Assembly: GCF_012489685.1 (NCBI RefSeq)
Contig: NC_080044.1
Span: forward strand, 71,100,732 to 71,164,731
Source: Lotus japonicus
Lineage: Eukaryota; Streptophyta; Magnoliopsida; Fabales; Fabaceae
Direction: 5' to 3'
Length of the DNA: 64,000 nucleotides
Positions 44,700 to 63,997 of this stretch are shown here, piece by piece. Made by a program: the position numbers and the translations under genes. The notes beneath the pieces are model-generated. The model was not told where the DNA came from. It saw only the letters and a program-made list of their open reading frames with translations, and ran no database searches. Within the stretch, counting starts at the first letter, position 1. Each line of letters begins with the position of its first letter.

Positions 44700-47006
44700 T
44701 AATTGCGACATGATAGATGAGTTGTAAATTCACTTTTACTAGTGGGTACAATTTGTAGAGCATAACATTTCTCCAACCAAGACGACATGATGAATAATGA
44801 GCGTTATTTATGGCTAGTGATAAAGTATTCTCACTTCCACACTGACTAGCATTGATCATTAGAATTTCAATTGACCATATCCTACCCTTAATACTAATTT
44901 GAGGAGAATCCATCTCCATAACACTTCATCTAACGCAACAACCTCCTTGCTTTGCCTGTTAGAATTTTATGGGTTTGTGTTTCTATTGATTGGTAGATTT
45001 CAGTTTAATGAAATAGGGCTGAATGGATAACTTCATAGTTATCCTAGAATCTCATGTAATTATGTGAACTATTATGAGTTTAGGGATCATCATGTATATA
45101 TTTATACCTATTGAGCTTAAGCTCAAGTGAGCTTGAGTGTGTTCGATTTTTGTGTATGAGCCAAGTAAATGACCTAGGACCCATGATGGATATATATATA
45201 AAAGTCAGGATCCCTCTCCTCTCTTGAGCCATAGTTGCGCAATCTTTTAGTCTGCTTACACCCTCCAAAATCATGATCTAACTCTCTTTTTCTTTCTCCC
45301 GTCATTTTGCCTCTCTTTCTCCCGCTCTACCATTGAGCTCTTGATGGGAGAAAGAATAAGAGAGCAAGATCGTGATCCTGGAAGGCACACTTGTGCACGA
45401 CATCTCACTGCAGGTAGATTTTTGAAGAGACACACAATTTACATATTGATATAGAAATTGGAATTAACATAGCTTTGTAACATCAAAATGATGATGACTC
45501 ATTCTTGGCTATTGTGTTGCCAATGTTTAGCTTGGGAGCCAAAAAAATTCAATTGAATATAATTAAAAAGTGTCACATCATAAAAAATGTTTGTTTCTTG
45601 ACCAAATGTGAACGGAAAACTAATAGTGCAATGTAAATGTACGAGACTAAAATTGAGATTTTTAAAGTAGATGAATCATTTTGCACAAAAGCTAGAAGTG
45701 AGACACCCAAAGTGCAATTAAGAAAAAAAAAAGATATTGCTACCATCAGCCCCCCTTTTTTAACAACAATGCAAAGATTACCATTTAAAAATTGTCAAAT
45801 GATACTCATATCAGTGAGACAATCCTCCCATTTAAATGCAATCCTCCCGATAAAAAGGACAGACATTATTCATTCCTAAAGTGTGCTAAATTCATATTGC
45901 AAGAAAGCATTGCTGCCTTATTTATTTAATCTCTTATTTATAAGGGGTGATCAAGCTTTGCTTAGGAACATTATAAAAAAAAAAGCTTTGCTTAGGAACA
46001 TGTGTTTAGGGGGTATTGTGTGTATATGGTCCATATATATATGGTCATTCATTATTGAACACAGAAGACATTAGGTGGGGACTGGTTGCTTGGCTGAGGG
46101 GCAAAGCTTAAAAAGGCTCATAAATTTTATTAAAACCTAAAACAGCGTTGCAGGAAAAAAAAAAGGTATAGATAGTCCTATTGGTATATTTTTGTTTTGA
46201 TAATGGGAAAAACAGTTCAAAATGTGAAGGTGCTGAAAGACTTGTCCTTAGATGACTTTAAAACAAGCAAAAGACAAATAGACTCCAAATTGGTAAGTAA
46301 AACTTTTGCATTATCCTGACAACATAGGTACAGCAATATTTTTAATATTGTTACTATTGGTCTTATGCAAAAGTTATGTTGTCTTTTGGTTACTATTGTC
46401 ATCGAACATCCATTGATTGATGAAAACACTCACAAATCATAAAGCTTGCACTAGGATTTCAGGAATAAAATACACAGCAACTATATTACTCCAATACAAG
46501 ACCAAGTTTCAATCATGATTAGAGAGACAAGTTTCATCACAGCACACCATCAAATTCCATGTTGATGTTCAAAAAAATTCACCACTGCGATGGATTAGAA
46601 GAAAGCCATTCATCTTGAAGGGCATTATAGCTGCAACTGCAAATGCATCTAATTGAGAAGGGCATGTATCATCTATCAAGTGAAGACCGTCATTATTTCA
46701 AAGAAAATTTAATATTTTTACTTTGCCATCTATTGTGGTCTCGGACCAGAGACAGATACCATTGTACCAGAAAGCAACCATTGCTTACAGTTATATTAGG
46801 TAAAAGACATGCTACTTTTAGTAACACAAGTGATGAGGACAACGGTGCTGAAAATAATTAAAGTTTAAACTGCTATAATATTGACAATGTCAACATAATG
46901 GCCCCAAAGTCCAAACCACTAAAGAGCAACCTAGTGACGGTGAAATCGTACAAAATTATAAGTTAACCCAAACACATCCGTAGGCAAGATAGCTCAGATC
47001 AAACAT
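44700..47006. other. intergenic, no gene recognised
   Basis: AT-rich. It contains a (TA)-rich stretch near 45190, a repeated AAGCTTTGCTTAGGAACAT (about 45953 and 45984), and presumably the MCM2 3' UTR at its right end. Nothing with coding character. Confidence 0.45.
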
Positions 47007-51965
<4,959 letters not shown>

Positions 51966-52133
51966 TCCTCCTCTTCTCCGAATCGCTTTCTCGCGCTGCT
52001 TCTACGTTCTACCAATTTCGCTCTTTCTTCTTCTTCTTCTTCTTCTTTTCTCAGTTCTCTGCTTCTAGGGTAACGAGATGCTAGGTCGATAGATATGAAA
52101 CCATCTTTGGTGAAGAAGGGTGGGGTCCATCCA

Positions 52134-52157
52134 TTTGGCGGGAAAACTTTGGCGCCA
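52134..52157 (-). promoter_or_regulatory. two E2F-type sites upstream of MCM2
   Basis: TTTGGCGGGAAAA (52134-52146) and TTTGGCGCCA (52148-52157) match the plant E2F consensus TTTSSCGC/TTTCCCGCC in one or both orientations. They lie 170-190 bp upstream of the MCM2 start codon, where E2F sites drive S-phase expression of MCM genes in plants. TGGGCY site II-like motifs follow at about 52172-52200. Confidence 0.85.
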
Positions 52158-52385
52158 TTTCTCTCGCTTTTTGGGCTCACGCTTAATGGGCTGAGGCCCA
52201 AAATAAGGGACCAGAGCTCCAAATACAAAAATAAAGCATAGGTTCAACTTTTCGAACAAAAAAAGAAGATAAAAGGAAGGAAAAAAAAAATTGTAGTTAA
52301 AAACACCACTCTCACCCAAAGTCACACTACCCGCTTGCATAGTAGGAGTAATTTTCTAGAATATGAGTTAAACAGTTTTCTAAAA

Positions 52386-52566
52386 GAGAGATGCTATATA
52401 ACACGACAATTTTGGTGCACGACTTGAACAAATTATAACGTGGGACTTTTGACGGAAATCATGGAGGTGGTTTTGATTGAGAAGATAGTAAAAAATGTGG
52501 AAATCACGGCACATAATTAGTCGTGCAGTGTCGTTGATAAAACAATTGTGTCAAATAGGATTTCCC
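52386..52566. mobile_element. Mutator-type MITE near MCM2 promoter
   Basis: The ends GAGAGATGCTATATAACAC and GTGTCAAATAGGATTTCCC are imperfect inverted repeats (about 15 of 19). A 9-bp TTTCTAAAA flanks both sides (52377-52385, 52567-52575). Size 181 bp, non-coding. Confidence 0.75.
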
Positions 52567-52579
52567 TTTCTAAAAATTA

Positions 52580-54790
52580 AAATGTGGAATGTGTTTTCAT
52601 TTTGAAAATAAGAATCCGATAGTGTAAATATCAAAATAGCTTCTGGACATTGTATTTGAATTCTCAGTACACCTTTTTATCTCATATTTTATTGAAAGAG
52701 ATATGCAACTGTTTCTCGAACATATGATATGACGGCATCCATCAAAGAGAAAAATATTACAAGTGGGTATTGTGATTTTTTTTGTCAAAGGGGTGTTGTG
52801 TACTAAAAATCCCGAATTCCCAAAGAATCAACAAAAGCTCAATATATCCAAGGTCCATCACCAAATGGGCCCAAAATAAACCCATCATTGGGGTTTGACC
52901 CAGAAGAAATGGACTACGAAAGGGCCCAAAGCAAAGCAACAAGAACATGAAATTTCCAGGTTGGTGTTGACTGATGAGTTGAGGAAACAACACGACCAAA
53001 AATGACTTCTTCTTCCTGTTCCTCTTCTTCTTTAGCTCGAGGAACGGAGCGAGGAGTGATCACGGTGCTCTGGTCGATTCGTAGAGGATGTTCAGACTTA
53101 TCTCACTTAGTCAGGCTTTGATTTCAACTCTGCTCCTATAAGGTCTTCTCTTTCTTCAGTTACAAATCCTTGCCTTTCCTTTCATAGTCAAAGACATTGA
53201 TGTCAACATATAACTGATTGTATTCGTAGCTATTAGGTTGTAATTCGATGATAATTGAAGAATTTTCAGTTTTCATGCATAGGTACATATTGCAACTTCA
53301 CATGACCCTATTGAAATTTATGTGTCCTGCTGTTTTTAATGTGAACTTTAGGCAGCTTTCAAAGTGAGAAGTTCATTCCTTCACTTAATGGAGCATCATG
53401 TGCAAATTTCTGTTTTGCATTATGTAAGTTTCACTTTTGTAGTTGAATTGTAACAGAACTGGCAATTATAGAATGAGAAGTTCTCAAGCTTTATTAAATT
53501 TGAGGCCAACTCCATTATCTTTTCCTTATTGTGCAGGATTTATACTTCCAAGATTATAATAAAGAATTTCTACTCACATTATCAATTGCTAAGCTTAAGT
53601 TTTTTAAAATCTTAAACTGTCTGTATGAGTGTTGCCTTTTTTCCCCTCTGTATTCACTTATTGATGGTACTGATTTGTTGTGGCTGTTAGGCGAAGATAC
53701 CGGATGTTGAAATTTGCTGAGATGTAGCTGCTACATTGCAAGTTCAGAAGGGTCCTGGTGAGGTGTGTTTGGAGGTTGTTTTCACATAAACTAGTAAGTT
53801 GTTTTGGTGAGATATGTTAGATATGAATGGTCATATTAGCTGTTATTAGACAGCTAATATTTTGTGCATCTTATTTTGTTCTTGCATATAAAGCTACCCT
53901 CACTGTCTATGCACTAATTGATGTACTGTTAGTACATTCTAAAGTCTTCCTAACCTTCTTCCTTTTGAGGAAAAAATGCATATGAAAAGGCTATAGAGAG
54001 ATAGAGAGAAAAGGAGAAAGGGAGAGAGAGTCTGCTATCACAAATGGTGCAACCTATTATTTAGAAATATCGTTATTCCTTATTGGAATCCTTGATTTCC
54101 CAATCTTGGTCATTGAGATCCGTAGTCAATTTAGATTAATATTTAAGGATAGATAATAGATACTACCTCTGACATTTTTTTCTTAATATATTTTTCATTT
54201 CAAAATGTTGTAACTCATGAAAAGAAAAGTTACTTTATGTTCATTGGCATTTGTCAATTGCTAACCCCTAATAATTTTTTGGTCATCCAAAACATGACTG
54301 GGAGTTTGCTTTTGTGTGAATATATTCACAAGCTTGCATTTGGGAAAATGTTTTATGGCTGGTAGCAAATGTCATGTTGGAAAATTCATTTGAAGAGGTC
54401 CTTCCCTGTTCGTTTTAGGTGTTATTGCTGTCTCTTTCTTTTGTCAGTTGTTTTCCTACTTAGTACATTATAAACTTCTGATGCAGGCTACTGGTCTTCT
54501 ACAGAAGAACCTGGATTATGATAAAGCCGGTTAAGAAGTTCTTATTGCTAATCTATTGTTCTTGAGGGACTAGGTTACAATAACTTAGGTCAGATTGCTA
54601 ATTGTCAGGTGCTCTTTATCTCTCTGTATGTTCACCATGCTTACTCATCAAAAGTGAATTAATGTTCATGGCATTGGCATCAGACTTGCATTGCATGGCC
54701 AAGCATTGTAATCCCTTAATAACTTAGGGAGTGATTACTAGGAGTCTGAAAGCATAGCCACAGTCACATTGGTGAGCTTGGGCTCACTCT
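52580..54790 (+). other. possible non-coding or unrecognised transcript region
   Basis: A GC-richer start at about 53002 has a 39-codon frame (MTSSSCSSSSLARGTERGVI...) on the far side of MCM2, oriented away from it. The sequence after it has alternating AT-rich and exon-like stretches (near 53695 and 54487), but I cannot assemble a protein. It could be a long non-coding RNA or a decayed gene. Confidence 0.3.
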
Positions 54791-54814
54791 TTTAGTCAAT
54801 AAGCCCGTTTGGAT

Positions 54815-55240
54815 ACGGCTGGGAGCTTATTAGAGCCACTTTGCTTCAATTTGGTATTCATGCCAACAAGTGCGACCCTTCCCTCTTTGTCTAAATTGGA
54901 TCCTCAGCTATTCTCTACACTTTGGTCTATGTTGATGATACTATCATTACATGGAGCTCCACTCAACTTATCAATCACTCCATCTCTTCAGGCCTTGTTC
55001 TACGGCCTTGCTTGGAGCAGCTGTGAAGCTGAATATCATAGCCTAGCTCAGGTTACTGCAGAAATCTTATAGGTCCAAACTTTGCTGCACAAACTCAATG
55101 TGGTTACCACATCCCCCGTTTTCTTTTGCGACAATTCCATTGCATTTTTCTTGCACACAACCCAGTTCCTCATTGCAATTTATTCATACCTACATCTTAA
55201 GTTGGGGTTTCTATACGTTTTCAGTTGCTGAGTATGATTC
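54815..55240 (+). pseudogene. Ty1/copia polyprotein relic (RT-RNase H end)
   Basis: Broken frames match the end of copia Pol. Near 54825-54960: a RLGAYL-like part, ANKCDPSLFV, then LYTLVYVDDTIIT (the YVDD reverse-transcriptase box). Near 55005-55080: SSCEAEYHSLAQVTAEIL, the copia RNase H signature, followed by QTLLHKLNV and FFCDNSIA. Stops and deletions interrupt it and no LTRs were identified. Inactive. Confidence 0.8.
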
Positions 55241-55249
55241 TAATTCCTG

Positions 55250-58200
55250 TTCACCTTCTAATGTACATGGATTGTGTTGCTGATTTATCCTAATTCTGGT
55301 TTCACTGCAGTAGAATATGTCGAGGAGAGGAACTCGTTTTGTTACATGTTGATTAACTTACTAGTTTCTTTATGTTTGTAAAATTACTGTATGCAGGTCC
55401 AATGTCATGGTTTATTTAATATGATTCATGTGGATATTTTCTGCTATGCAATATATAATTTGCTTTGTTTAATTTTATCATTCTAGTGTTAAGGTTGATT
55501 GTCTGGTCAAGCTGTTAATTTGAATTGAAAATCTGGGATAGGAGGACAATCAATCAAAAGGGCCCCATAGAATCCTCAGCTTGTAAATGAAGGATGTAGA
55601 ATCATGGGATATGACGTGTGATCCAATAATGATATTATCCATAGTCAACTGGTCTCATGAAAAATTTCTAGAACACAGGTTGATCTAGGATCTTATGGTT
55701 TGACTGGTTCAAGAGTTAGGTGAAGTGGCACTGTTATTGATGTGACAAAACAGCATTCATGGTTGTGTTCTACCATGACATGTGGTTGAATATTATATGG
55801 TTAGTAGCAGGCTAATTAATTTTCTGGGCATGGACTCTTTACATGGGGACCCATAAACGACAGTGTCACAAGTGAAATGCATAATCAGCTTTCTTTTCTT
55901 CTTTCAAATTATTATAATGGTATTTTTCCCATATATATTTTGATCTTAACAGATTTCACTTGTTCTTATTAAAAATTAGTGCCAGTCCAAGTTTCTTGCC
56001 TATTATCTTTTAAGCCATGTGCGGTGGAAAACAACGATGAAAGTAAAAGTAAAATCACAATAGATAATCACATGAGTTTAGGGAAATTGCTACTATTTAC
56101 AGTGATTATATGTCTCACTGCGGTTTTTCCATGTACTAGATTGAGTAGATTCATAGTGGCTTGCTTTTTTAGCTTGAAGCTAACATCTATATCAATATTA
56201 TTATCAGTTGTTTACTATTAGCTGGTAATAAAGTTGAAAAGGGCTTCGTGGGCCAAAGATGTGTCACCTTATGAACCAAGAGTATATAGTAGCTGACTTT
56301 TTGGTTGGTAGTATTCCTACATCTCAAAAATCTTATCGTTCAGTCACTTATATATCTGTCAAAGAACCAGGAAGGTGTCAAGCCGGGGACCCTGGCCCAT
56401 AAATTGATGGTCCAATCCTTCTCCATTGGCATGTTACTTGACACCCTAGAGATAAAGTCAACCATGCTTAACATACTTTCTCATTCTTAGTGCGTGTTTA
56501 GATTTTTGTTGAACTCAACGTGAATCTATATTAAAGTAAATGTGTCAAAATCATGTTTGTTTGATCTACATCTCAAAGTTGCAAATTCTAATTTTTCCAT
56601 TGGTGCCTTGAGGGATTTGAAATCATGTTTAGATGGACTTAAATGTAAAACGAACATCTTGTCCTTCATCATCGTTATTGTTTGTTTAAATTAGCGTGTT
56701 TCAACTTAAATAAACTTTCATCTCCTTCATCTTAATTAATGAGAAAAGATCAATTTAATTTTTTATCTTTCATTTACATGTACCTAAACATAGTTGCTTT
56801 TTTTTTTGTCAAAGTGCTTTACTTTCTCAAGGTTCATGGTCAAGAATCCAAAAGAAGGCAAATGTTGTCATATTGTGGGTAGCAAGTAAACTCTAATTAT
56901 AGTGGGCCATCAAGTATTGAACAAACAAAAACAAACAAAGAGGTTGATGAAGATTTCAAAAAAGGTAATAATGTGTTGCATGAATACAAAGATTGTGTGG
57001 ATTATAGCAAACAAGTTTGTATTATTATAATATATATTTGTGTATTTGTGGTGTTATTGTGTATTGCTCTCATTAGGGTTAGATTACATTTGGTTTGTAT
57101 TATTGTATATGCCATTTGACTTGTCTTATACCATAGCCTTGGGAAGTTTTGACCCAAAAAAGAAAAGAAAATTGAATTTGCTTAAAAGGAGAAGAATACG
57201 AGTAAGGGATATTTTGTACGAATATATATGTAGTAGTTTGTATTGTGCGTCCCAAATGGTTATCAAAGATTGCAATTTGCAAATCTAACTTCCATTGATA
57301 TTTAAAACTTAATTACTGTTAATAAGCTATCTTATTCAGGTAATCAAAATTTAAAATTTAAAAATCAGCAGAGGCATATAATTCACAATTATGTTACTTT
57401 CATTTCAATTACCGAAAACTGTTGGTGTGTACTGTGTACAATCTGATGAATTCTGATGTGCGTGGCATATTCTAAAACACATACTAATCTACTCAGGAAT
57501 TGTAATTAATCTCTCCAAAGCGCTGCAATTAACAACATCCACTTATTTATCAATAGATAAATGTATACCGTTCTATATCCAGCAAATAATTGAGGCCTGA
57601 AGTGACACAAAATACTTTTCTAATGTTATAAGGAAACACAGGAATCTTTCTCAAATTGTAATCTTTTATCGAAAGTAAGTTATAATCAACAATGACATTA
57701 TGGTGTAGCTTCTTTAAATGTCGATATATAAAGAACACACCGAACATTAACTGATTATACGCAACGAAAGTGGAGTATAAAGTAACCTTCCATATACCAC
57801 TATACCAGTATTTCATATTCGTAATGTTTTGAAGAATCTATCAATCCAAAATGAGATTGTTTTAATCACCTTGAATAAAATCACCGTGGCTCAGTAATAT
57901 TTTAACACATATTTAAAAAAATTATAATTCATGACACAAGTTAAAATTTTATGGCGCTATTTAAGATTACGATAATTTTATCTTATATTTTCCCAGAAAT
58001 AATCCTCTCAATATAGGTAAAATATCAAACCAATAAAAAGTTGGCAAAAACTCAGCTACTACAGCAAAAACCTTCCAAAAATCACTAAAACAACCACAAG
58101 CTCTAGCGCCAAACATAACAACCCTAACGTGTATCCACCGGAAGAGGTCTTCATTAAAATTTAAAGCGGCGCCAGGTTCAACCAAAACAGAATCCTATCA

Positions 58201-61200
58201 AGACGCACGATACCTGCAAAACCAAGAAATTATAATGAACTATAATTATTACAAAATGTATGTTCTGCTGGCGGTATGGCTGGTGGCTTCGAAGGGTTGA
58301 AGACTTGGTCCTCTCCCCCTTGGGACATTCTCCAGTTGTTGGAGAATGGTTAGTTTTTGCTTTTGTTTTTGTCTCTTTAGTTGTTATTTTTTCCTTTCCA
58401 ATCTACCAAAAAAAACCCACAACTTATTAGAATTTAAGTTATGTCTAACTCTACACCAAAAACTTGATTAAATATGGGGATTTTCTACTCTTTTTATGAA
58501 CTTATATATGGACTTATTTGGCCATATTCATGGTCAAGGGCCGAATACATCTAAAGCATCAAGTTTACAAGTCTGAACATCCATGGATGACCCATTTATG
58601 AGTGGCACAATGAATTGATTCAAATAAACTTCGACACTATAGTAAGATTCCAGTCAAGTCTGACACTACTCTAAAATATAGCTTAGGAGTAATGATTGTT
58701 TCCTTATATATTAACTTATTTGTCACATTTCTAGTTAATGTAAGACTTCTCAATACAATTGAGTTTCTTACAGTTAAAACTCCCCAATAATTAATCACTC
58801 CTCAAAATGATTATATATTTCATGTGCAAAAATAGATAATGGATAGAATATATTTTTTAAATTTACTTTTATAGATATTATTTTTGGTGCATCAGAATGA
58901 TACAATTCTACAGGGTTTATTCCTAAACCTCATTCTCTCACTTCATATGTCTATTAATTCTTACCACTTAAATTATCATTCGAGTTAAACACAAATTTAT
59001 TTTTTTAAAACTAAATTCTACAACTAAATTTAATTTTACTCAATTAAATTCAATTCAATTTTCGGTTGAGGCTGAGATCTAATAGTAAAAAATTGTGTAA
59101 TAAATACATGGGGTAGTTTTGTGTGTTTTTACGTGGTACATGTTGGTGTTGCATTGATTTCCCAAATAGGATCCAAAATATTAGTTGAGATGGAAACCCT
59201 AATTTTTGTAAAGGCTTGCACGCAACCCTATGCTGATTGATTTGTCCTTATTGCCTCAGAATTAAAGACCCTTTGTATGTCTCTTTCTGCTCTACGCGTT
59301 TTCACCCCTTTTCACCTTTTATTTAATCTAATAAAAAAACTCTGTACTAAATAACACTATTAAATTAATCAGAACTAAAATAATACTTACTATAAAAAAG
59401 ATATACTTAAAAATGTTGACTTTGACTTCCTTATTGTGCCCGACATCCCATTCCTCATCAGGCACAGTGTGAATGAGTGTGATGCCAACTGAATGAACAT
59501 GCAGGTAACTAAAATAACAGTAATTTATCCTCAGATTATAGGCCTAGTGGAGATGTGAGAATATAAAAATCAATAATATAATCCAATCTCATGTAAGAAA
59601 TTATTATTAGAATCAGAAGAAATGAAAAAAAAAATAGTAGTGAATTATTTAAGATAACAAGAAAAGCGAAAGATATGGATGGTGAACTGAAAATATTCCA
59701 TGCGATGAGAAGCGCCGCAATCATCGGTTCTGTGTTCTTACTTCATAGAAATTAGAGAACAACGCGTTTCTGCTAGCTCTGGTTTTGGTGCTGTAAGCTG
59801 TTAAACAAATCACTAGTAACATGGCTAAAAGAGTAATTTACAAATTCTGCAAGGTAAACCTCCTCTCTAATCAAGTTTTTTAAATAAACTATATCCAAAC
59901 CCACTATAGTTTCAAAATCTATTAGGTTGCTTTTGTTTTGAAGTTACATAAAATAAAATTTGAGAGAATGGTTTGTGTTTGGGCTTATAAGAGTATAAAA
60001 ATTAAAGTTTTTTTATTAAAAAAAAACCATTTTTAGAAACAAAATTATAAAATAGAAATTATTATAAATATGCTGCATTTTTTACTTCATGGTTTATTTC
60101 ATAAAAGTGGTAGAAAATGGTTACATGATGGGACCAATGCTATCCGAACATATTTTGCATCACTGAGTTAGATCGGATTGGACTTCAGTGAAAAGTACTG
60201 ATCCTTTTGTGGTCATCCATGGTCAATCAGGTTAAGATTTCGAAAAAAATATTTTGCCGAAATACAACCCGACTGAGACACTCATTTAAATTGATGGCGA
60301 GGCTCATCCCATATGCAGCAATGTAAAGAAAGACAAACCTAGCCTTCATATCAAACAGCTTCATTTGTGTTGCTCATCTCACACAACACAAACAAACCCC
60401 TAGCACCCAACCACTTCTCTTCCCAACCTCCCCCATTTGCAGCAAGCTAACAAAAGTCATTTTGAAGAGTGAATGTTGTTAGTATTTTTCAATAAATTTT
60501 GTTTAAGTAGACAGAACAAGCTATATATAAAGATTAATAAATTTAACCCAATAAATATTAATAAATGCTCTTCTTCATGTCCAAGCAACAACTAATTAAA
60601 TTTATTAAATGTCTTTTTGAATTGAAACAAAATTCACTAAGGTTGTCTCTTGACTAGAAAAAACGGATATAGATCACATTTTTAAATATACAGTTCACAA
60701 GTTTTTTTTTGAACGTCAGTTCACAAGTTTAATCCAACAAAATTTATATTTCATTTTAATTCTATTACTTTGGTCAAAAGCTGTTGCATGAGTTGACTAT
60801 GATTTCTAGATCCATAGATTACAGTTACAAGACAGAACAAGTTCAATATAAGAATGAGCCATATTGTGAACTATATAATTAAACAATTAACATATATAAA
60901 AATAATGATTAATTAAATCACGGAGGATCTTACGAGCAGCTAAATCAATGAAGTTTATTAAAAAAATGATTTCAACTGGAAATATATATATTAATTTGAA
61001 TGAAGAGGACTTAAGAAATATATAGATGCTTTTTGAAATTTTTGACTAAACAGAAACTTAAAAAACTTGTTTCCAAGTACCATTAGCGTTAATTAATCAT
61101 GCTGGATGACTATAAACATTAATCCAAAATGGAAACCATGGATGGGGACACACATCTACAACGTGGCTTTATGTTATTAAAAGTACAAAATGATTTGGTT

Positions 61201-61799
61201 GAGGTGTTTTAAATTTTTTCTCAACAAATTTATTCGGTGGTAGATTAATCAATTTGTTTTCACATTACTCACTCTCAATGATTCAAATGGGAATATATGT
61301 TGTTCAATGAATTGGCAGGTTGATAACGTTTCTAAAATATCATTCCCATCAATTAATAACTTTAAGCGAGTTACATGAACCTTAGTGGGAGGAGAATCCT
61401 TGAAGGCTTGAACCTAAACCATGAAAATGTTCTACAATGTTTATTTATAATAATAAGATATAAGAAATTAAACTAGCTAGCTAGATTGTATACATTCTAA
61501 GCAGATAGAATATAATGGTCGGTTACAAAATAAAGATGGCAGTTGGAAGTTGCAATTGAATTTGGAGGCCCTCTGTATAAGGCGCATTGTAATTTTCCCA
61601 ACATTGAAAATGGCCGGTCAACTGGCGAAAATGGCCAAACGCAGAGCTGCCTCGGCCGCAACAGAGTGATCTGAACGTTGTTCCTTCGTACCAAGCTCGG
61701 CGGACATCCCTCACAGCAATGCATGTGTGAGTTTGGTTTCAAAGTAGAACTAGTTATTGCTGTGTGGATCCATATAGAGTCACATCTTGGCTGGTACTA
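55250..61799. other. long gene-poor AT-rich region
   Basis: I find no coherent coding sequence. A minus-strand frame at 57967-58200 (LVEPGAALNFNEDLFRW) and an A-tailed segment at about 58260-58420 may be LINE leftovers. A few short frames with hydrophobic stretches (for example 55979-56221) look accidental. Confidence 0.4.
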
Positions 61800-62000
61800 T
61801 TAAATTATAATGAGGAAATAAATAAAAATATAATATAATAAAATAAAATAAAAATATATATTATAATACATATAAATATAATATCACAATATAAAAAATA
61901 TATATATATATTTTAATACAGATAAATATCAATAAATAAAAATATAATATAATATAATAAATATATATATATATATATATTATAATACAGATAAATATAA
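61800..62000. repeat. AT-rich low-complexity and (TA)n tract
   Basis: Repeated words of the ATATAATATAATAAAAT and ATAATACAGATAAATAT type occur in at least two rounds, including a (TA)n run near 61964-61981. Confidence 0.85.
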
Positions 62001-63975
62001 TATTATAATATCAACTAGTACACTACAAACAAACCACAGTCAAAAGGGGGCTGAGATCCTCTCCGGTGAATTTATCTCAATTTTTTTCCAGTGAACATTT
62101 GTGGTGGTTTAGAACCGTCACAAAATGTTGCCAGCTGCCACAAATGTAACTCTGGGTAAATAATTAATCTTACGATTAATTATCATCGGTGGTGAAATAT
62201 ACATTCATTAAGAAAAAAAAAATATTAAAGCGTTGTCTTCAAAGAGACCCCTTTCCACCAGAATGTCTCTCTATTTTAATTTTTTTCTTCTGACAATTGA
62301 GATGTTCATCCATTGACTAGTCCAACATTTGATTCTAATTTTTCATGTGTCCGTTAACATCGTTACTTTTAGGAATGAAGCTATAAATAGAAAGGGTTAA
62401 GCCCCACCCTTTGAATTTTGCGTCCTATGAATACTTCACTTATTTCAAGAGAAAATTAAACAAACTTACTTAGAGAAGCCTTTAATATCACATTACCTAC
62501 CTAATATGACAATTTTTTAAAGGAGACAATCTACATCTCTAAATTAGGATGTTTATAGTATTTGATCAAGTCAACATTGATGAACATTCGCTTTTGCACA
62601 CAAATAAGCAACACTTTCAACTACCACACAAATTGCAGGTGTGACTTAAGTTTCTGCAAAACAAATATACATCGATCCTTTTCATGTTAGCAATATAATG
62701 AATGATTGAATGCTTAATTTCCAACACAAGCCATGCACATCATAAAAACAATTGCAAGCCTAGCTAGTGTGCTACATGTGCACATCTAGAATTCTTATGA
62801 AACTACCATGATGGAATTCAACATTAATTAATTATTTAGCTAGGATATCTATAGAAGGACGGTTAAAAATTTGATTCACCATGCACCCAACTAAATGCGA
62901 GTCATATGATCATATCTAAATAATGTATGGAATCTTATACTATTTATGTGTAGGGGTCTAGTGTGTGTGGGTACGTGTGACCACGAGGTAGCTGGTAAAA
63001 GGCAAAATCAATTGCATGCAAAAAGAAAATTAATAAATGCTCAATCTTTCCCACACATCGTACAGGTTAAAATATTTAGCTCCTGGTCGTTGTGACGTGA
63101 AGGCAACTTATTGTTTTCTTTCTCTCAAGTTCTCTGTGTACTTCCTCAATCACCATTCTGTTGTGCCAATTGCCAACTTTCACACGATTTAATTTGTATT
63201 CCTATTGTGCGGTACTTAGAAATGCCAAAAATGTTTATGTTTAGTTAAGTTGCAATTAATTTTACATGAAAGTTATGGCTTCTATACTGAAATTGTGGTA
63301 GAATAGACATGAGACATATAATTAATTATTGTGTTCATACGTATTTTTATGAAAAATCCTTCTTTTATTATTTTTTTTATAAATCACCTCATATACCGTC
63401 ACTGAACGAACGAATCCAATCAAATTACTTTAAGCAGTGTTGATTGAGGGGAAACAATGGATCTCTGGTGAACACTGCTATTAGAAGTTGGAAGAAGAAG
63501 AAGAAGCCTCACGAGACACATCTAGGAGGGGTATCGGTTAGACACTCCAATTACAAAGTTAGTGGCCGGGGTTTCAGGGAAAATTGACTAAATGTTGAAG
63601 TAAGAGTGTGTGTTTAATTAATTTGATAGACCTCTCAGTCAAACCTTCCATATAAGAGCGTGGGCTGAGAGGTATTGAGAATTGTGATGAGCGTTTAGTA
63701 CAACCTCAAACCTCCGCCATTGAATCATTTAACATCTTAAACTTTTGGAATCATGACAAAATATATAAGACCAAAAATTCTAAGCAAACTAGAGTTCATA
63801 CACGTTTTTACTTTTTAGTATCAATTGCTATTCATAAGCAAGTCTCTAATTTTCACCTTTTTAAGTAGATTACAAATCAGGTACTTTTCTTTTCACGCTA
63901 AATTGAAGTGTGAAAATGAAATGAAGGGTGAATGTGGCTGCTTAATGAGAAAGTTCAAAGGAAAATAATGCACTA
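62001..63975. other. intergenic, no gene seen
   Basis: AT-rich. An ACACTACAAACAAACC at about 62030, with GGTGGTTTAGAACCGTCACAAA near 62113, recalls one end of a CACTA-like element, but no partner end was found. Confidence 0.35.
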
Positions 63976-63997
63976 GAAGAAGAAGAAGAAGAAGAAG
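63976..63997. repeat. (GAA)n microsatellite
   Basis: Seven GAA units at the right edge of the window. Confidence 0.95.

Noticed and set aside
45080..45430. Possible LTR or promoter segment with TATATATAAAAG
   Set aside because: No paired copy or primer-binding site found in the window.
57967..58185. Minus-strand frame with hydrophobic stretches
   Set aside because: Possibly a LINE leftover, but no diagnostic motif, so not listed as a gene.
61497..61742. Cys/His-rich 81-codon minus-strand frame
   Set aside because: No homology recognised, AT-rich surroundings and an overlapping second frame; probably chance.
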